Below, piece after piece: positions 1 to 11,192 of a stretch of DNA of 34,121 bases (its first letter is position 1; each line of letters starts with the position of its first letter). The notes below the pieces were generated by a model. The model made no database searches. It was not told the origin of the DNA and worked only from the letters and a program-made list of their open reading frames with translations. This DNA is from Endomicrobium sp. GTDB lineage: Bacteria; Elusimicrobiota; Endomicrobiia; Endomicrobiales; Endomicrobiaceae. The stretch covers positions 1 through 34,121 of the forward strand of contig JAISWG010000027.1 in the NCBI GenBank assembly GCA_031271205.1, in the 5' to 3' direction. A program made the position numbers and the translations under genes.

Positions 1-337
1 TTTATGCCCAGTATAAAAAACCTCATATAAACTTCATAGACAGAATTTCTCTTGGACTATAAATCTAACTGATCAAAAATACAGAGTTGTATTATTCTCT
101 TAAACTTGGCTAATATACCAGAGCTCAACAACAATATAAGCTACCTATTTATACTCTTTATTCCTATTTTAAATTTTAGAAATTAAAATACTTTTACTGC
201 ATATACTCTTCTCGTTAATATTAGCTTGTTAACATTAAAAATCATTTATATTGCCCATCTTCCTCTGTTTTTCTCGTTACTATTTTCGAAACTATATAAA
301 AAAATTAATAGATATCTATCAATATAAATTTCCCAGA

Positions 338-420
338 TACGACAATAGAAGAATGCAGTTATTCTTTTTATAGAAAACAAGTTATATTGTCGTAGAGAAA
401 TAACGAATACTGTTTTCTAT
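338..420. repeat. Two interleaved perfect 10-bp inverted repeats (order a-b-a'-b')
   Basis: TACGACAATA (338-347) with TATTGTCGTA (385-394); ATAGAAAACA (370-379) with TGTTTTCTAT (411-420). Read directly from the sequence. Confidence 0.75.
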
Positions 421-673
421 CAAATAAAATATGTTTTTTCACTTGACAATAAAATTTTACATTCTAAAATTTCGACCATATATCCACTTTGCATAAAGTT
501 AATAAGACTGTGATTTATATTGAAATAGACAATTCTGTTGTTGAAATCATAAAAAATAATTTTCTCATTTAGACACGTTTTCAATAATAAAAGTTTGAAC
601 ATATACAATATAAATACTGATTTTATAAACAAAGCAAATTAAAATATAAGTTAATATTTATAGGTATTATACT

Positions 674-935
674 CTACCCGATAAATTTTTTTATATTTAA
701 ACAGTCGTTATTGTACAAAATATTCTTCGTATTAGTTAAAAATTCTCTAACCATCTCATAATTTTTGGCATTAACGCTTTCAAAAACAAGAGCTATAATA
801 TCGGGAAAGCTAAATTCTATAACATCTCTAGACAAAATACCTTATAAACTATACATAAACAAAACGTTTTACAAAAAAATAGTTCGATATAAATTCTTAT
901 CAAAAGGCTATCTTGATGACAAAATAAATACTGAA
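674..935 (-). pseudogene. Eroded coding fragment of unknown family
   Basis: Minus frame reads ...ILSRDVIEFSFPDIIALVFESVNAKNYEMVREFLTNTKNILYNNDCLNIKKFIG*, with in-frame stops further upstream. Protein-like composition only; family not recognised. Confidence 0.25.
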
Positions 936-2367
936 AAAATAAGATTGACTTATGTACGAATTAAATAGAACAACCCACAAGAAAAAATCTTTCAAGTACA
1001 AAAAAAATAATCCAAAACCGCATAAATGTTCGTTCTTTTGTACAAATAATCCAACTTTTTGTCGTATTTTGAACATTTTCTTAGATAAATTTACAAAATT
1101 TTTTCATATCTTATCATACTTGCGTGTTTGTTATAGGAATATTCTCTTGTCAAAATCTATTTACAAGATAACATCTTTTATATCTTGCTGATACAAATAT
1201 CGCAAAGCCACATTTAAATTTAGTAAATTTATTTGGACAACACAGTTACAATATGAAAATCATACTCGTTATACATGTCAGTGAAGATAATGTGACAAAA
1301 GCATAATAAATCTCTTTCATACTGTATGGTTATCTGTAAATATAGCTGGATTTTCACCACCACAACTTATATAGAATAGAGTTGATTTTATTCAAATACC
1401 GACAACACTTTTTGCTATGATAAATTCTTAAGTAAGCAGTAAGACTTGCACTTAAACATAACCAATAGAAAATATACTGGATTTTATCAGCTTAAATTGT
1501 TATATATAACACTTCTTTCTTAGAGTCTCTTCCTGAAATGCAGATAAGAAACGGATTGTAAAAATTATAGAATATACTTTTATTTTGATTATAATTTTAT
1601 AATTAAGTTAAATTATATCGTAAAAAGATCTTGATTAATAGGCTCAGGATTGTATTAAGCTTCAATCACATTTACACACTATACACTTAAAAAAAACTAT
1701 AACTCATTATAGAAATTTTTACATGGTGAAAAACTATAACAATAGAAATATGCTCCTTGAAAAATATAACTTTCTTTGAAGTTTTAAAACTATACGTGAA
1801 TAAGAGAGAAACATATAGCAAAGCGGAAAAAACTCTGAATTTGGCAACATTTAATTTAGATAAAAATAACCAAAACAATTTCTAATACTTATGAAAAAGG
1901 CAAAAAGAAGAAAAAACTTGTGTATTAAAATGGTCAAAATATAATAAATGTACTTGGTAAAAGAGAAGCTAAAATATATGAAACTATCAATCTTTCTGAG
2001 ATTGAGAAGCAATTAGCAGCTTTGCAAAAGAATTAAAAATTGAAGTTTAGTTTTTTCAGTCAAATCATAAAGACAAAGTTATAGATAAATTCAAGAACTG
2101 TTATAAAAAATTTGTGAATTTATACATGTATAAATCGATTAGCATAATAAACACTTTGCAGCAACAATCTCAATCCGATGATAGAAGTTCATATTTCAAA
2201 TATTTACACAAGAAGATTTTAGGTATAAATCTTTTTATATTACTACTGTGCTTTTTGGAGTAGACGAATGTTTTTTTTTGCCTTAATAGTGTTTTAGTAC
2301 AAAATTTTAGAGAGTAACTTTAACAAAACAATGCTTAAAAAAGCACTAATTCATTAATATATTTATT

Positions 2368-2952
2368 TTAGATAAAGATTTTCTCTTCAACAAATTTAGC
2401 TATTATATGTATCAAAAGTATATGACACTCTTGCGTTCTTGCTGTAACTTTAGACGGCGCACAATAGCACAAATCACACATACGCTTCACCTTTCCGCCA
2501 TCAGAATTTGTCATTCCTATCGTAAATATGTCCAATTTTTTAGCGAATTCCAAAGCATTTATAATATTTTTTGAATTACCGCTTGTTGATATAACTACGA
2601 AAATATCTCCTTCTTGAGCAAAAGCTTCCAACTGTCTGCTAAAAGAATAGTCATAGGCAAAATCATTGCCTATTGCAGTCAAAGAAGATACGTTTTCATT
2701 TAGAGCAATAGACGCAAGAGCTGCTCTGTTTTTTTCAAAACGAACTACCATTTCCGCAGAAAAATGCAAAGCATCAGAAGCAGATCCACCATTTCCGCAT
2801 ATAATAACCTTTCTATTGTTTTTATAAGTTTCAACAATTTTATTTACGACTTTATAAATATATCCAAGCTGAGCAACTTCAAGCATTTTTTTCTTTGCTT
2901 CAATGCTATCGTTTATAAGAGCTTTAATTATTTCTTTGTCATTATTTTCCAT
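2368..2952 (-). CDS. gmhA: Phosphoheptose isomerase (SIS domain)
   Basis: GNGGSASDALHFSAEMVVRF, STSGNSKNIINALEFAK and TARTQECHILLIHIIA motifs of GmhA. Start probably MENNDKE (2952) rather than ORF-track 2973. Confidence 0.88.
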   Translation of the reverse strand: MENNDKEIIKALINDSIEAKKKMLEVAQLGYIYKVVNKIVETYKNNRKVIICGNGGSASDALHFSAEMVVRFEKNRAALASIALNENVSSLTAIGNDFAYDYSFSRQLEAFAQEGDIFVVISTSGNSKNIINALEFAKKLDIFTIGMTNSDGGKVKRMCDLCYCAPSKVTARTQECHILLIHIIAKFVEEKIFI

Positions 2953-4312
2953 TATTCCCATTTTTATTCCCAAATATATACTTTGAAAGAAAGTCTGTAC
3001 TTACACTTCCTTTGCGAAACTGCTCGCTATTCATAATCTCAATATGCAGAGAAGATGTATTTTTAACATTTTTTATTTCCACTTCTCTCAAAGCCCTCTG
3101 CATTCTTGCAATAGATTCGTTTCTATCTACTCCAAAAGATATAACCTTTGCTAGTAAACTATCATAAAATGAAGGAATTGTGTATCCTGAATAAACATGC
3201 GTATCAATTCTGATTCCCGGACCTCCAGGCAAATATAATTTACCTATTTCACCAGGTGACGGGATAAAATCTTTATCTGGATCTTCAGCATTTATTCTAC
3301 ACTCTATAGCATGACCTAATATTTTTACTTTTTCAGAAACAACAGAAAGTTTTTCTCCTGCAGCAAGCTTTATTTGTTCTTTTAGAAGATCTATCCCTGT
3401 AACCATTTCAGTTATAGGATGCTCAACCTGAATTCTAGTGTTCATTTCTATGAAATAAAAATGACCTTTCTTATCTACTAAAAATTCTACCGTGCCTACG
3501 GTAACATATCTAATCGCAGCGGCGGCATTCCTTGCAGCTTTTCCCATTTTTTTTCTGAGAGATTCGCTTATTAAAGTAGAAGGACTCTCTTCAACAAGTT
3601 TTTGATGCCTTCTTTGGATTGAACAATCTCTCTCAGGCAAATAAGCGATTTTGCCGTATTTATCCCCAAGAATTTGAAATTCTATATGATGAGGGTCATC
3701 AATATATTTTTCCATATACACATCAGGATTATCAAATGCAGCTTTGGCTTCAGTTTGAGCCATTACAACAGCATTTTGAAGAGTTTCCTCAGAATTTACT
3801 ATTCTCATTCCCTTCCCGCCACCACCCGCTGTGGCTTTAATTATCACAGGATACCCTATCTTTTTTGCTATAGCAAAAATTTTAGGATCATTAGCGCTTA
3901 TAAGACCGTCGGAGCCTGGAATCACAGGAACGCCTGATTTTCTCATAAGTTCAATAGCAGTTATTTTGTCTCCCATCTTTTCTATAGATTCTTTTGAAGG
4001 CCCAATAAATTTTAAACCACAAGCTTCGCAAACTTCGGCAAAATAAGTATTTTCAGATAAAAAACCATACCCCGGATGGATAGCATCTGCTTCTGAAATT
4101 TCTGCCGCAGCTATAATGTTTGGTATGTTAAGATAACTATCAGAAGCACTTGCTTCGCCAATACACACAGACTGCTCAGCAAGTTTTACATGCATGCTAT
4201 CTCTATCAACCTCTGAATGTATGGCAACCGAATTAATCCCAAGCTCTCTGCACGCTCTTATTATTCTACATGCTATTTCACCTCTATTTGCAATTAAAAC
4301 CTTTTTAAACAT
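2942..4312 (-). CDS. accC: Acetyl-CoA carboxylase, biotin carboxylase subunit
   Basis: MFKKVLIANRGEIACRIIRACRELGI, GGGGKGMR, FIEMNTRIQVEHPITEMVTGIDL, ECRINAEDP. Confidence 0.96.
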   Translation of the reverse strand: MFKKVLIANRGEIACRIIRACRELGINSVAIHSEVDRDSMHVKLAEQSVCIGEASASDSYLNIPNIIAAAEISEADAIHPGYGFLSENTYFAEVCEACGLKFIGPSKESIEKMGDKITAIELMRKSGVPVIPGSDGLISANDPKIFAIAKKIGYPVIIKATAGGGGKGMRIVNSEETLQNAVVMAQTEAKAAFDNPDVYMEKYIDDPHHIEFQILGDKYGKIAYLPERDCSIQRRHQKLVEESPSTLISESLRKKMGKAARNAAAAIRYVTVGTVEFLVDKKGHFYFIEMNTRIQVEHPITEMVTGIDLLKEQIKLAAGEKLSVVSEKVKILGHAIECRINAEDPDKDFIPSPGEIGKLYLPGGPGIRIDTHVYSGYTIPSFYDSLLAKVISFGVDRNESIARMQRALREVEIKNVKNTSSLHIEIMNSEQFRKGSVSTDFLSKYIFGNKNGNNGK

Positions 4313-4336
4313 CTTATCTCCCGAACGTTTGACAAA

Positions 4337-4747
4337 TTATTTACTCACCGTATCAACTAAAAATAATTTTTGGCCATATTCAATGGCTTGACCATTTGAA
4401 ACAAAAACTTTTACTATTTTACCATTAACCTTACTTTTTATGTCTTTAATAATCTTCATTGCTTCTATTTGACCAATTTTTTGGTCAACTACAATATTAT
4501 CACCATCTCTTATAAAACCATTCACAAAGGTACCTACCATTGTTGATTTGATTAGAACTATAGAGCCTCTTTCTTCCACCTTTTTGACTTCAACAGCAAT
4601 TTTTTTGATAGATGCAATAGGAACTGCAACAGTTTCAACTTCCGATTTTTTAAAATACAAAGATTGATTACCGTTGTGATATTCCATTTCTTCAATGTCG
4701 GTATACTTGATTGATTTTAAAAATTCTTTTATTTCCTGTGGATTCAT
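4337..4747 (-). CDS. accB: Acetyl-CoA carboxylase, biotin carboxyl carrier protein
   Basis: C-terminal biotinyl domain with IEAMKIIKDIKS motif; adjacent to accC. Confidence 0.92.
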   Translation of the reverse strand: MNPQEIKEFLKSIKYTDIEEMEYHNGNQSLYFKKSEVETVAVPIASIKKIAVEVKKVEERGSIVLIKSTMVGTFVNGFIRDGDNIVVDQKIGQIEAMKIIKDIKSKVNGKIVKVFVSNGQAIEYGQKLFLVDTVSK

Positions 4748-4820
4748 TTTAACCTCTATTACATTTATACCTCATCAAAACAAGAAGTATTAAAATTTTC
4801 ACTGACAAATACAGATTTAA

Positions 4821-5378
4821 TCATACTCTCTCTGTATACTCTCCAGTTTTTGTATCCACTTTTATTTTGTCACCTTTCTTAATAAAAAGAGGAACGCGAA
4901 TATCCGCACCTGTTTCAAGTTTTGCTATCTTTGTAAGGTTGGAAATTGAATCGCCTTTAATTCCGGGTTCTGCTTCAGTTATTGTCATTTCTATTATTAT
5001 CGGAACCTCTATGCCAATAAGCTCATTTTCAAGATATATAGCTTCAATTTCAAGATTTTCTTTAAGATAATTTACTTTATCTCCTAACAATTCTTGAGAA
5101 ACGCTTACCTGTTCATATGTATTCACATCCATAAAATTAAAATTTACACCTTTTTTGTACAAAAATTGCTTTTTTTGTCTTGTAATGCTTAAAGTTTCAA
5201 ATTTCTCTCCTGACTTAAAAGTACGTTCAATAATGCCGCCTTTTTTAAGATGTTTCAACTTAACACGCATTACAGCTCCGCCTTTTCCTGGTTTATGATT
5301 TTGAAACCAAACAATCTGATAAGGACTGTTATCTACTAAAATATTAAGTCCATTTTTAAAATCCGATGTTGAAATCAT
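4821..5378 (-). CDS. efp: Elongation factor P
   Basis: MISTSDFKNGLNILVDNSPYQIVWFQNHKPGKGGAVMRVKLKHLKKG...; C-terminal KGDKIKVDTKTGEYTERV. Confidence 0.95.
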   Translation of the reverse strand: MISTSDFKNGLNILVDNSPYQIVWFQNHKPGKGGAVMRVKLKHLKKGGIIERTFKSGEKFETLSITRQKKQFLYKKGVNFNFMDVNTYEQVSVSQELLGDKVNYLKENLEIEAIYLENELIGIEVPIIIEMTITEAEPGIKGDSISNLTKIAKLETGADIRVPLFIKKGDKIKVDTKTGEYTERV

Positions 5379-5391
5379 CCTTTCTCCCTAT

Positions 5392-6447
5392 TTAATAACA
5401 TGCTGCTGAAGTCAACACTTCACAACCATCTTCTTTTATAAGTATTGTATCTTCTATTCTAACACCAAACTCTTGCTCAATATATATTCCAGGCTCTACG
5501 GTAACAGTCATTCCCGCAACAAAAACACCCTTAACATTTGAGGATAACGAAGGCATTTCATGAATTTCTATTCCAACCCCGTGTCCAGTAGCATGTATAA
5601 ACTTATTCTTATACCCAGCAGATTCTATGACACTTCTTGCAGTTTTGTCAGCCCAAGAAATAGGCAAACCAGCCTTTATTCCTTTCAATACAGCTTCCTG
5701 CGAACACTTAACAACATTCCAAATCTGCTGCTTACGATCATCGTCAATCCTATCTAAAAAATATGTACGCGTCAAGTCTGAACAATAACCGTTGCAGATA
5801 CAACCTATATCAATCATTACAATATCATTTTGAATTAATTTCTTATCAGAGCTTATGTGATGAGGATTTGCAGAATTTTTTCCAAAAGCTATTATAGGAA
5901 CAAAACTTTTAGCTACATAATTTTTTGAAAATAACTCAAGAACTTTATAATGTACATCTAATTCACTAATACCCGGTTTAAGCTCTTTTCTGACAGTGTT
6001 ACAAACCGCTGAAATTATTTTACATGACTTCTTTAAATTATCTATTTCGTTATTTTTTTTTATCATTCTTACACTATCAAGCATGCCTATCTTTTTTTCA
6101 ATTTCTATACCATTTTGGTTTAATTTTTCGCTTACAACAATAAAATCCAAAGCTGTCATGTATTTTGGATCAACAAACATTTTTTTTGCATTGTTTTTTT
6201 TCAAAATTTCTAAAATAGTTTTATGAAAAGGAGTGCCAACATGTATATCTACACCTTTACCAAAAAAGAATTCTCTTACTTGACTTTCTATCATCTTAGA
6301 ACAAATAGCATAAGTTTTGTCATTAACACACAAAAACCAAAAACCATCAAACTCAGCCCCCGTAAGATAAAAAATTTCTTTTGAATTGGTAAATAGAACA
6401 CATCTTGCTTTCACAGCATTTATTATTTTATTTATATTTTCTTTCAT
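5392..6447 (-). CDS. M24-family aminopeptidase (Xaa-Pro aminopeptidase/prolidase-like)
   Basis: IDIGCICNGYCSDLTRTYF, HATGHGVGIEIHEMP, VEPGIYIEQEFGVRIEDT metallopeptidase motifs. Start MKENINK (6447), preceded by GGAG-type RBS and downstream of a promoter at 6479-6508; ORF-track start 6501 is too far upstream. Confidence 0.9.
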   Translation of the reverse strand: MKENINKIINAVKARCVLFTNSKEIFYLTGAEFDGFWFLCVNDKTYAICSKMIESQVREFFFGKGVDIHVGTPFHKTILEILKKNNAKKMFVDPKYMTALDFIVVSEKLNQNGIEIEKKIGMLDSVRMIKKNNEIDNLKKSCKIISAVCNTVRKELKPGISELDVHYKVLELFSKNYVAKSFVPIIAFGKNSANPHHISSDKKLIQNDIVMIDIGCICNGYCSDLTRTYFLDRIDDDRKQQIWNVVKCSQEAVLKGIKAGLPISWADKTARSVIESAGYKNKFIHATGHGVGIEIHEMPSLSSNVKGVFVAGMTVTVEPGIYIEQEFGVRIEDTILIKEDGCEVLTSAACY

Positions 6448-6478
6448 CACTCTTTTTATCTCCAAATTTTTTCGATAT

Positions 6479-6508
6479 AAAATACTGTTTTTTGTATACA
6501 TATGTCAA
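6479..6508 (-). promoter_or_regulatory. Sigma70-like promoter for the aminopeptidase-efp-acc operon
   Basis: Minus strand TTGACA (6503-6508) - 18 bp - TATTTT (6479-6484). Confidence 0.5.
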
Positions 6509-6531
6509 CACACGTCATATTGCACATATAC

Positions 6532-6561
6532 TTGACAATTATATAATTATTTTATTAGAAT
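6532..6561 (+). promoter_or_regulatory. Sigma70-like promoter for the cold-shock gene
   Basis: TTGACA (6532-6537) - 18 bp - TAGAAT (6556-6561). Confidence 0.6.
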
Positions 6562-6572
6562 GATAAGGCAAT

Positions 6573-6616
6573 CACTAAAAAGTGGTTGTAATCTTAGTGT
6601 CTGCTAATGTGCAGAC
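6573..6616 (+). promoter_or_regulatory. Structured 5'UTR of the cold-shock gene
   Basis: CACTAA(6573-6578)/TTAGTG(6594-6599), then perfect hairpin GTCTGC-TAATGT-GCAGAC (6599-6616), then A-run and AAGGAG RBS. Confidence 0.55.
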
Positions 6617-6636
6617 AAAAAAAAGGAGTTGCAGTA

Positions 6637-6840
6637 ATGGCACAAGGTAAAGTTAAATGGTTTAACGACCAGAAAGGGTACGGGTTTATTTCTAATGATG
6701 ACGGATCTGGTGATGTTTTTGCACACTATTCAGCTATCCAGTCTGAAGGTTTCAAGTCATTATCGGAAGGCGACAGCGTAGAATTTGAAGTTGTAAATTC
6801 TGACAAAGGTCATAAAGCAGCAAACATAAAGAAAATCTAA
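6637..6840 (+). CDS. Cold-shock protein (CspA family)
   Basis: [53 protein letters not shown]. Start at MAQG after AAGGAG RBS; the ORF-track start (6607) is too far upstream. Confidence 0.95.
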   Translation: MAQGKVKWFNDQKGYGFISNDDGSGDVFAHYSAIQSEGFKSLSEGDSVEFEVVNSDKGHKAANIKKI

Positions 6841-6862
6841 ACTTGTTCTAAAAACCTTTTTA

Positions 6863-6901
6863 AAACAGGATTGAAAGAAGTATTTCAGTCCTGTTTTTTT
6901 T
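6863..6901 (+). terminator. Intrinsic terminator of the cold-shock gene
   Basis: AACAGGATTGAAA-GAAGTA-TTTCAGTCCTGTT followed by T-run; one G-U pair. Confidence 0.88.
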
Positions 6902-6924
6902 GTTTATTATCTTGGGCCTAAGAA

Positions 6925-6963
6925 ACAAAAACCAGTTCCCAAATTCTGGGAACTGGTTTTTGT
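6925..6963 (-). terminator. Intrinsic terminator of groESL
   Basis: CAAAAACCAGTTCCCA / TGGGAACTGGTTTTTG long stem, T-rich tail on the minus strand; 16 nt downstream of the groEL stop. Confidence 0.85.
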
Positions 6964-6978
6964 ATAAAAGAATATTTA

Positions 6979-8927
<1,949 letters not shown>

Positions 8928-8971
8928 TTCACTTCCTCCTTAATATTTTTTTGCGCTTTAAATATTTTATT

Positions 8972-8988
8972 TTAGCGCTTTAAGCTAA
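8972..8988 (-). promoter_or_regulatory. Operator-like inverted repeat TTAGC-N7-GCTAA at the groESL transcription start
   Basis: Perfect 5-bp arms directly downstream of the -10 box; tip sequences match those of CIRCE, but the spacing is much shorter than CIRCE. Confidence 0.45.
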
Positions 8989-8996
8989 TGACTGCT

Positions 8997-9025
8997 ATTA
9001 TACAACTAAAACTATGTAATGTCAA
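8997..9025 (-). promoter_or_regulatory. Consensus sigma70 promoter for groESL
   Basis: Minus strand TTGACA (9020-9025) - 17 bp - TATAAT (8997-9002). Confidence 0.88.
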
Positions 9026-9099
9026 CATTTAAAACAACAGTGCATTATTTCAAAAACAATACCACACTTGATTCAGAAAGTTTAACTTTTTAAAATTAA

Positions 9100-9816
9100 T
9101 TACATTTCTGCCATTTCTATAGAGCGTCTCAAATTAAAATTTTTTTTATATAATGCACTGCCAACAACTGCCCCGAAAACACCACATTGTTTAAGCTTAA
9201 TAACATCACCTTCTGTCTTTATACCTCCCGAAGCTATAACTTTAATGTTTTTTTTCAAAAGCTTTTTTATTCCTTTATAGTCAGGTCCATAAAACATCCC
9301 ATCCCTGGAAATGTCTGTATATAAAATATTTTGAACACCTATCTCTTCAAGGTTGTCAGCTAACCTAAATGCATCAATAGAAGTCATATCGTTCCAGCCA
9401 TTAACAGCAACTTTCCCATCTTTTGCATCAACAGCAACAATAATTCTTTCTTTACCGTATTTTTTTATAGATTCTTTTACAATCTTAATATTAGAAACAG
9501 CAAGAGTGCCTAGCACTACCTTTGCAGCTCCTAGACTAAAGATTTCAGATATTTTTTCTAAACTTCTTATACCTCCACCTACATGTACAGATATATTTAC
9601 GACACTGCATATCTGTTTAATAGTTTCTTTGTTTTTACCTTCCCCGCTAAAAGCGCCATCTAAGTCAACAACATGTATGCACTTTGCTCCGCAGGATTCC
9701 CATATTTTTGCAGCGTCTACAGGATCATTAGAATAAATAATTTCATGCTTTATCTTTCCCTGTTTTAATCTTACAGAATTACCTTGTCTTATATCTATAG
9801 CTGGGATTAAAATCAT
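9100..9816 (-). CDS. hisA: ProFAR isomerase HisA
   Basis: [21 protein letters not shown]...[11 protein letters not shown]...[10 protein letters not shown]...[11 protein letters not shown]. Confidence 0.95.
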   Translation of the reverse strand: MILIPAIDIRQGNSVRLKQGKIKHEIIYSNDPVDAAKIWESCGAKCIHVVDLDGAFSGEGKNKETIKQICSVVNISVHVGGGIRSLEKISEIFSLGAAKVVLGTLAVSNIKIVKESIKKYGKERIIVAVDAKDGKVAVNGWNDMTSIDAFRLADNLEEIGVQNILYTDISRDGMFYGPDYKGIKKLLKKNIKVIASGGIKTEGDVIKLKQCGVFGAVVGSALYKKNFNLRRSIEMAEM

Positions 9817-10441
9817 TTTCCCTCCATTTTTTTTTATTACCCTTAATAGCGTAGCGTTCTTGGAGCTTAATACTTATGTCTTTTAAATTTATGTCTTTAT
9901 TTTGCATCAAAACAAGAATATGATAGATTAAATCGCATATTTCGTCAATCAAATCATTTTTATTTTCATTTTTTGCAGCAATAATAATTTCTGAAGATTC
10001 TTCTCCTATTTTTTTGCAAATTTTATCAATCCCTTCAGCAAGCAAATAATTTGTATAAGAATTTTCAACCGGATTTTTTACCCTATCTAAAATACGATAA
10101 CAAATAATTTCAATTATATTTTTTTGGAAATTGCAAGCAACTATTTCATTAAAGAAACATGATAATTCTCCTGTATGACACGCAACTCCTGACTGTTCCA
10201 CCAAAATCAAAAGAGCATCGCCATCACAATCTGAATATATGCCTTTTACTTTTTGAACACATCCTGAAGTTTCTCCTTTGTGCCACAACTTCTTTCTGCT
10301 ACGCGAATAAAAATATGTTTCGCCTTTTTCAAGCGTAAGGTTATAACTTTCTTTGTTCATATACGCTAACATCAATATTTCTCTTGTTTCATAATCCTGA
10401 ATAATAGTCGCAATTAAAGGCGTTTTACTAAAATCTATCAT
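9779..10441 (-). CDS. hisIE: Bifunctional phosphoribosyl-AMP cyclohydrolase / phosphoribosyl-ATP pyrophosphatase
   Basis: HisI domain ([37 protein letters not shown]...CDGDALL) fused to HisE domain ([37 protein letters not shown]). Confidence 0.95.
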   Translation of the reverse strand: MIDFSKTPLIATIIQDYETREILMLAYMNKESYNLTLEKGETYFYSRSRKKLWHKGETSGCVQKVKGIYSDCDGDALLILVEQSGVACHTGELSCFFNEIVACNFQKNIIEIICYRILDRVKNPVENSYTNYLLAEGIDKICKKIGEESSEIIIAAKNENKNDLIDEICDLIYHILVLMQNKDINLKDISIKLQERYAIKGNKKKWRENDFNPSYRYKTR

Positions 10442-11192
10442 TGTTATATCCTCTTCTTGTAGGAATTCTATTTTTAATCATTTCTCGTTTTATATCATAT
10501 ATGGTTGTAGCTTTATAATGCAATATAGATGCTACCAAAGCACCGGAACATTTTGTTTTTTTAAACATATTAACAATATCAAATACGTTTCCGCATCCTC
10601 CGCTTGCAATAATGGGCATATTTATGCACCTTGCAACTTTCTTCAATGTTCTAATATCATATCCTATCTTTGTTCCATCTGTATTTATTGATGTAAGCAA
10701 AACTTCTCCTACACCTAAAACTTCGCATTTTTTTACCCAATCGGTTAGTTTTATACCAGTATTAAGCCGACCTCCATTTATAAACACATTTTCTCCGTCG
10801 GTATCAATAGCAGCAACAACACATTGTGTTCCAAATTCTCTTACCGCTTGCAAAATAATATCTGGATTTTTAACCGCTGCTGAATTTATAGAAATTTTAT
10901 CTGCACCCAAACGCAAAATACTACGAAAATCATCTATTGAGCATATGCCTCCCCCGATTGTTAATGGTATTCTTAACGCCGTTGATGCTCTTTTTAATAT
11001 ATCACCTGCTATAGCACGGTTCTCGTATGTAGCCGAAATATCCAAAAACACTATTTCATCAGCTCCCTGTTTTTCATATTCTTTTGCAAGAATAACGGGA
11101 TCTCCTACATCAGTTAGATTTGAAAAATTAACGCCCTTTACAACTTTCCCATCTTTTATATCTAGACATGGAATTATTCTTTTTTTAAGCAT
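10428..11192 (-). CDS. hisF: Imidazole glycerol phosphate synthase cyclase subunit HisF
   Basis: [33 protein letters not shown]...TIGGGI...[12 protein letters not shown]...ASGGCGN. Confidence 0.96.
   Translation of the reverse strand: MLKKRIIPCLDIKDGKVVKGVNFSNLTDVGDPVILAKEYEKQGADEIVFLDISATYENRAIAGDILKRASTALRIPLTIGGGICSIDDFRSILRLGADKISINSAAVKNPDIILQAVREFGTQCVVAAIDTDGENVFINGGRLNTGIKLTDWVKKCEVLGVGEVLLTSINTDGTKIGYDIRTLKKVARCINMPIIASGGCGNVFDIVNMFKKTKCSGALVASILHYKATTIYDIKREMIKNRIPTRRGYNNDRF

Noticed and set aside
765-1191. Plus-strand ORFs of 67 and 79 aa in the 5' gap
   Set aside because: No recognisable family, Lys/Ile/Phe/Tyr-rich as expected from AT-rich random sequence; the minus strand of part of this stretch looks more coding-like.
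3619-4391. Plus-strand ORFs opposite accC (73, 87, 71, 65 aa)
   Set aside because: Antisense shadows of a strongly conserved gene; no recognisable domain or RBS.
8950-8990. Canonical CIRCE element upstream of groES
   Set aside because: Tips TTAGC/GCTAA are present but the 9-bp arms and N9 spacer of CIRCE are not; reported instead as an unclassified operator-like element.
9060-9099. Terminator between hisA and the groES promoter
   Set aside because: Only a weak AAAGTT-T-AACTTT stem in A/T-rich sequence; not sufficient to call a terminator.
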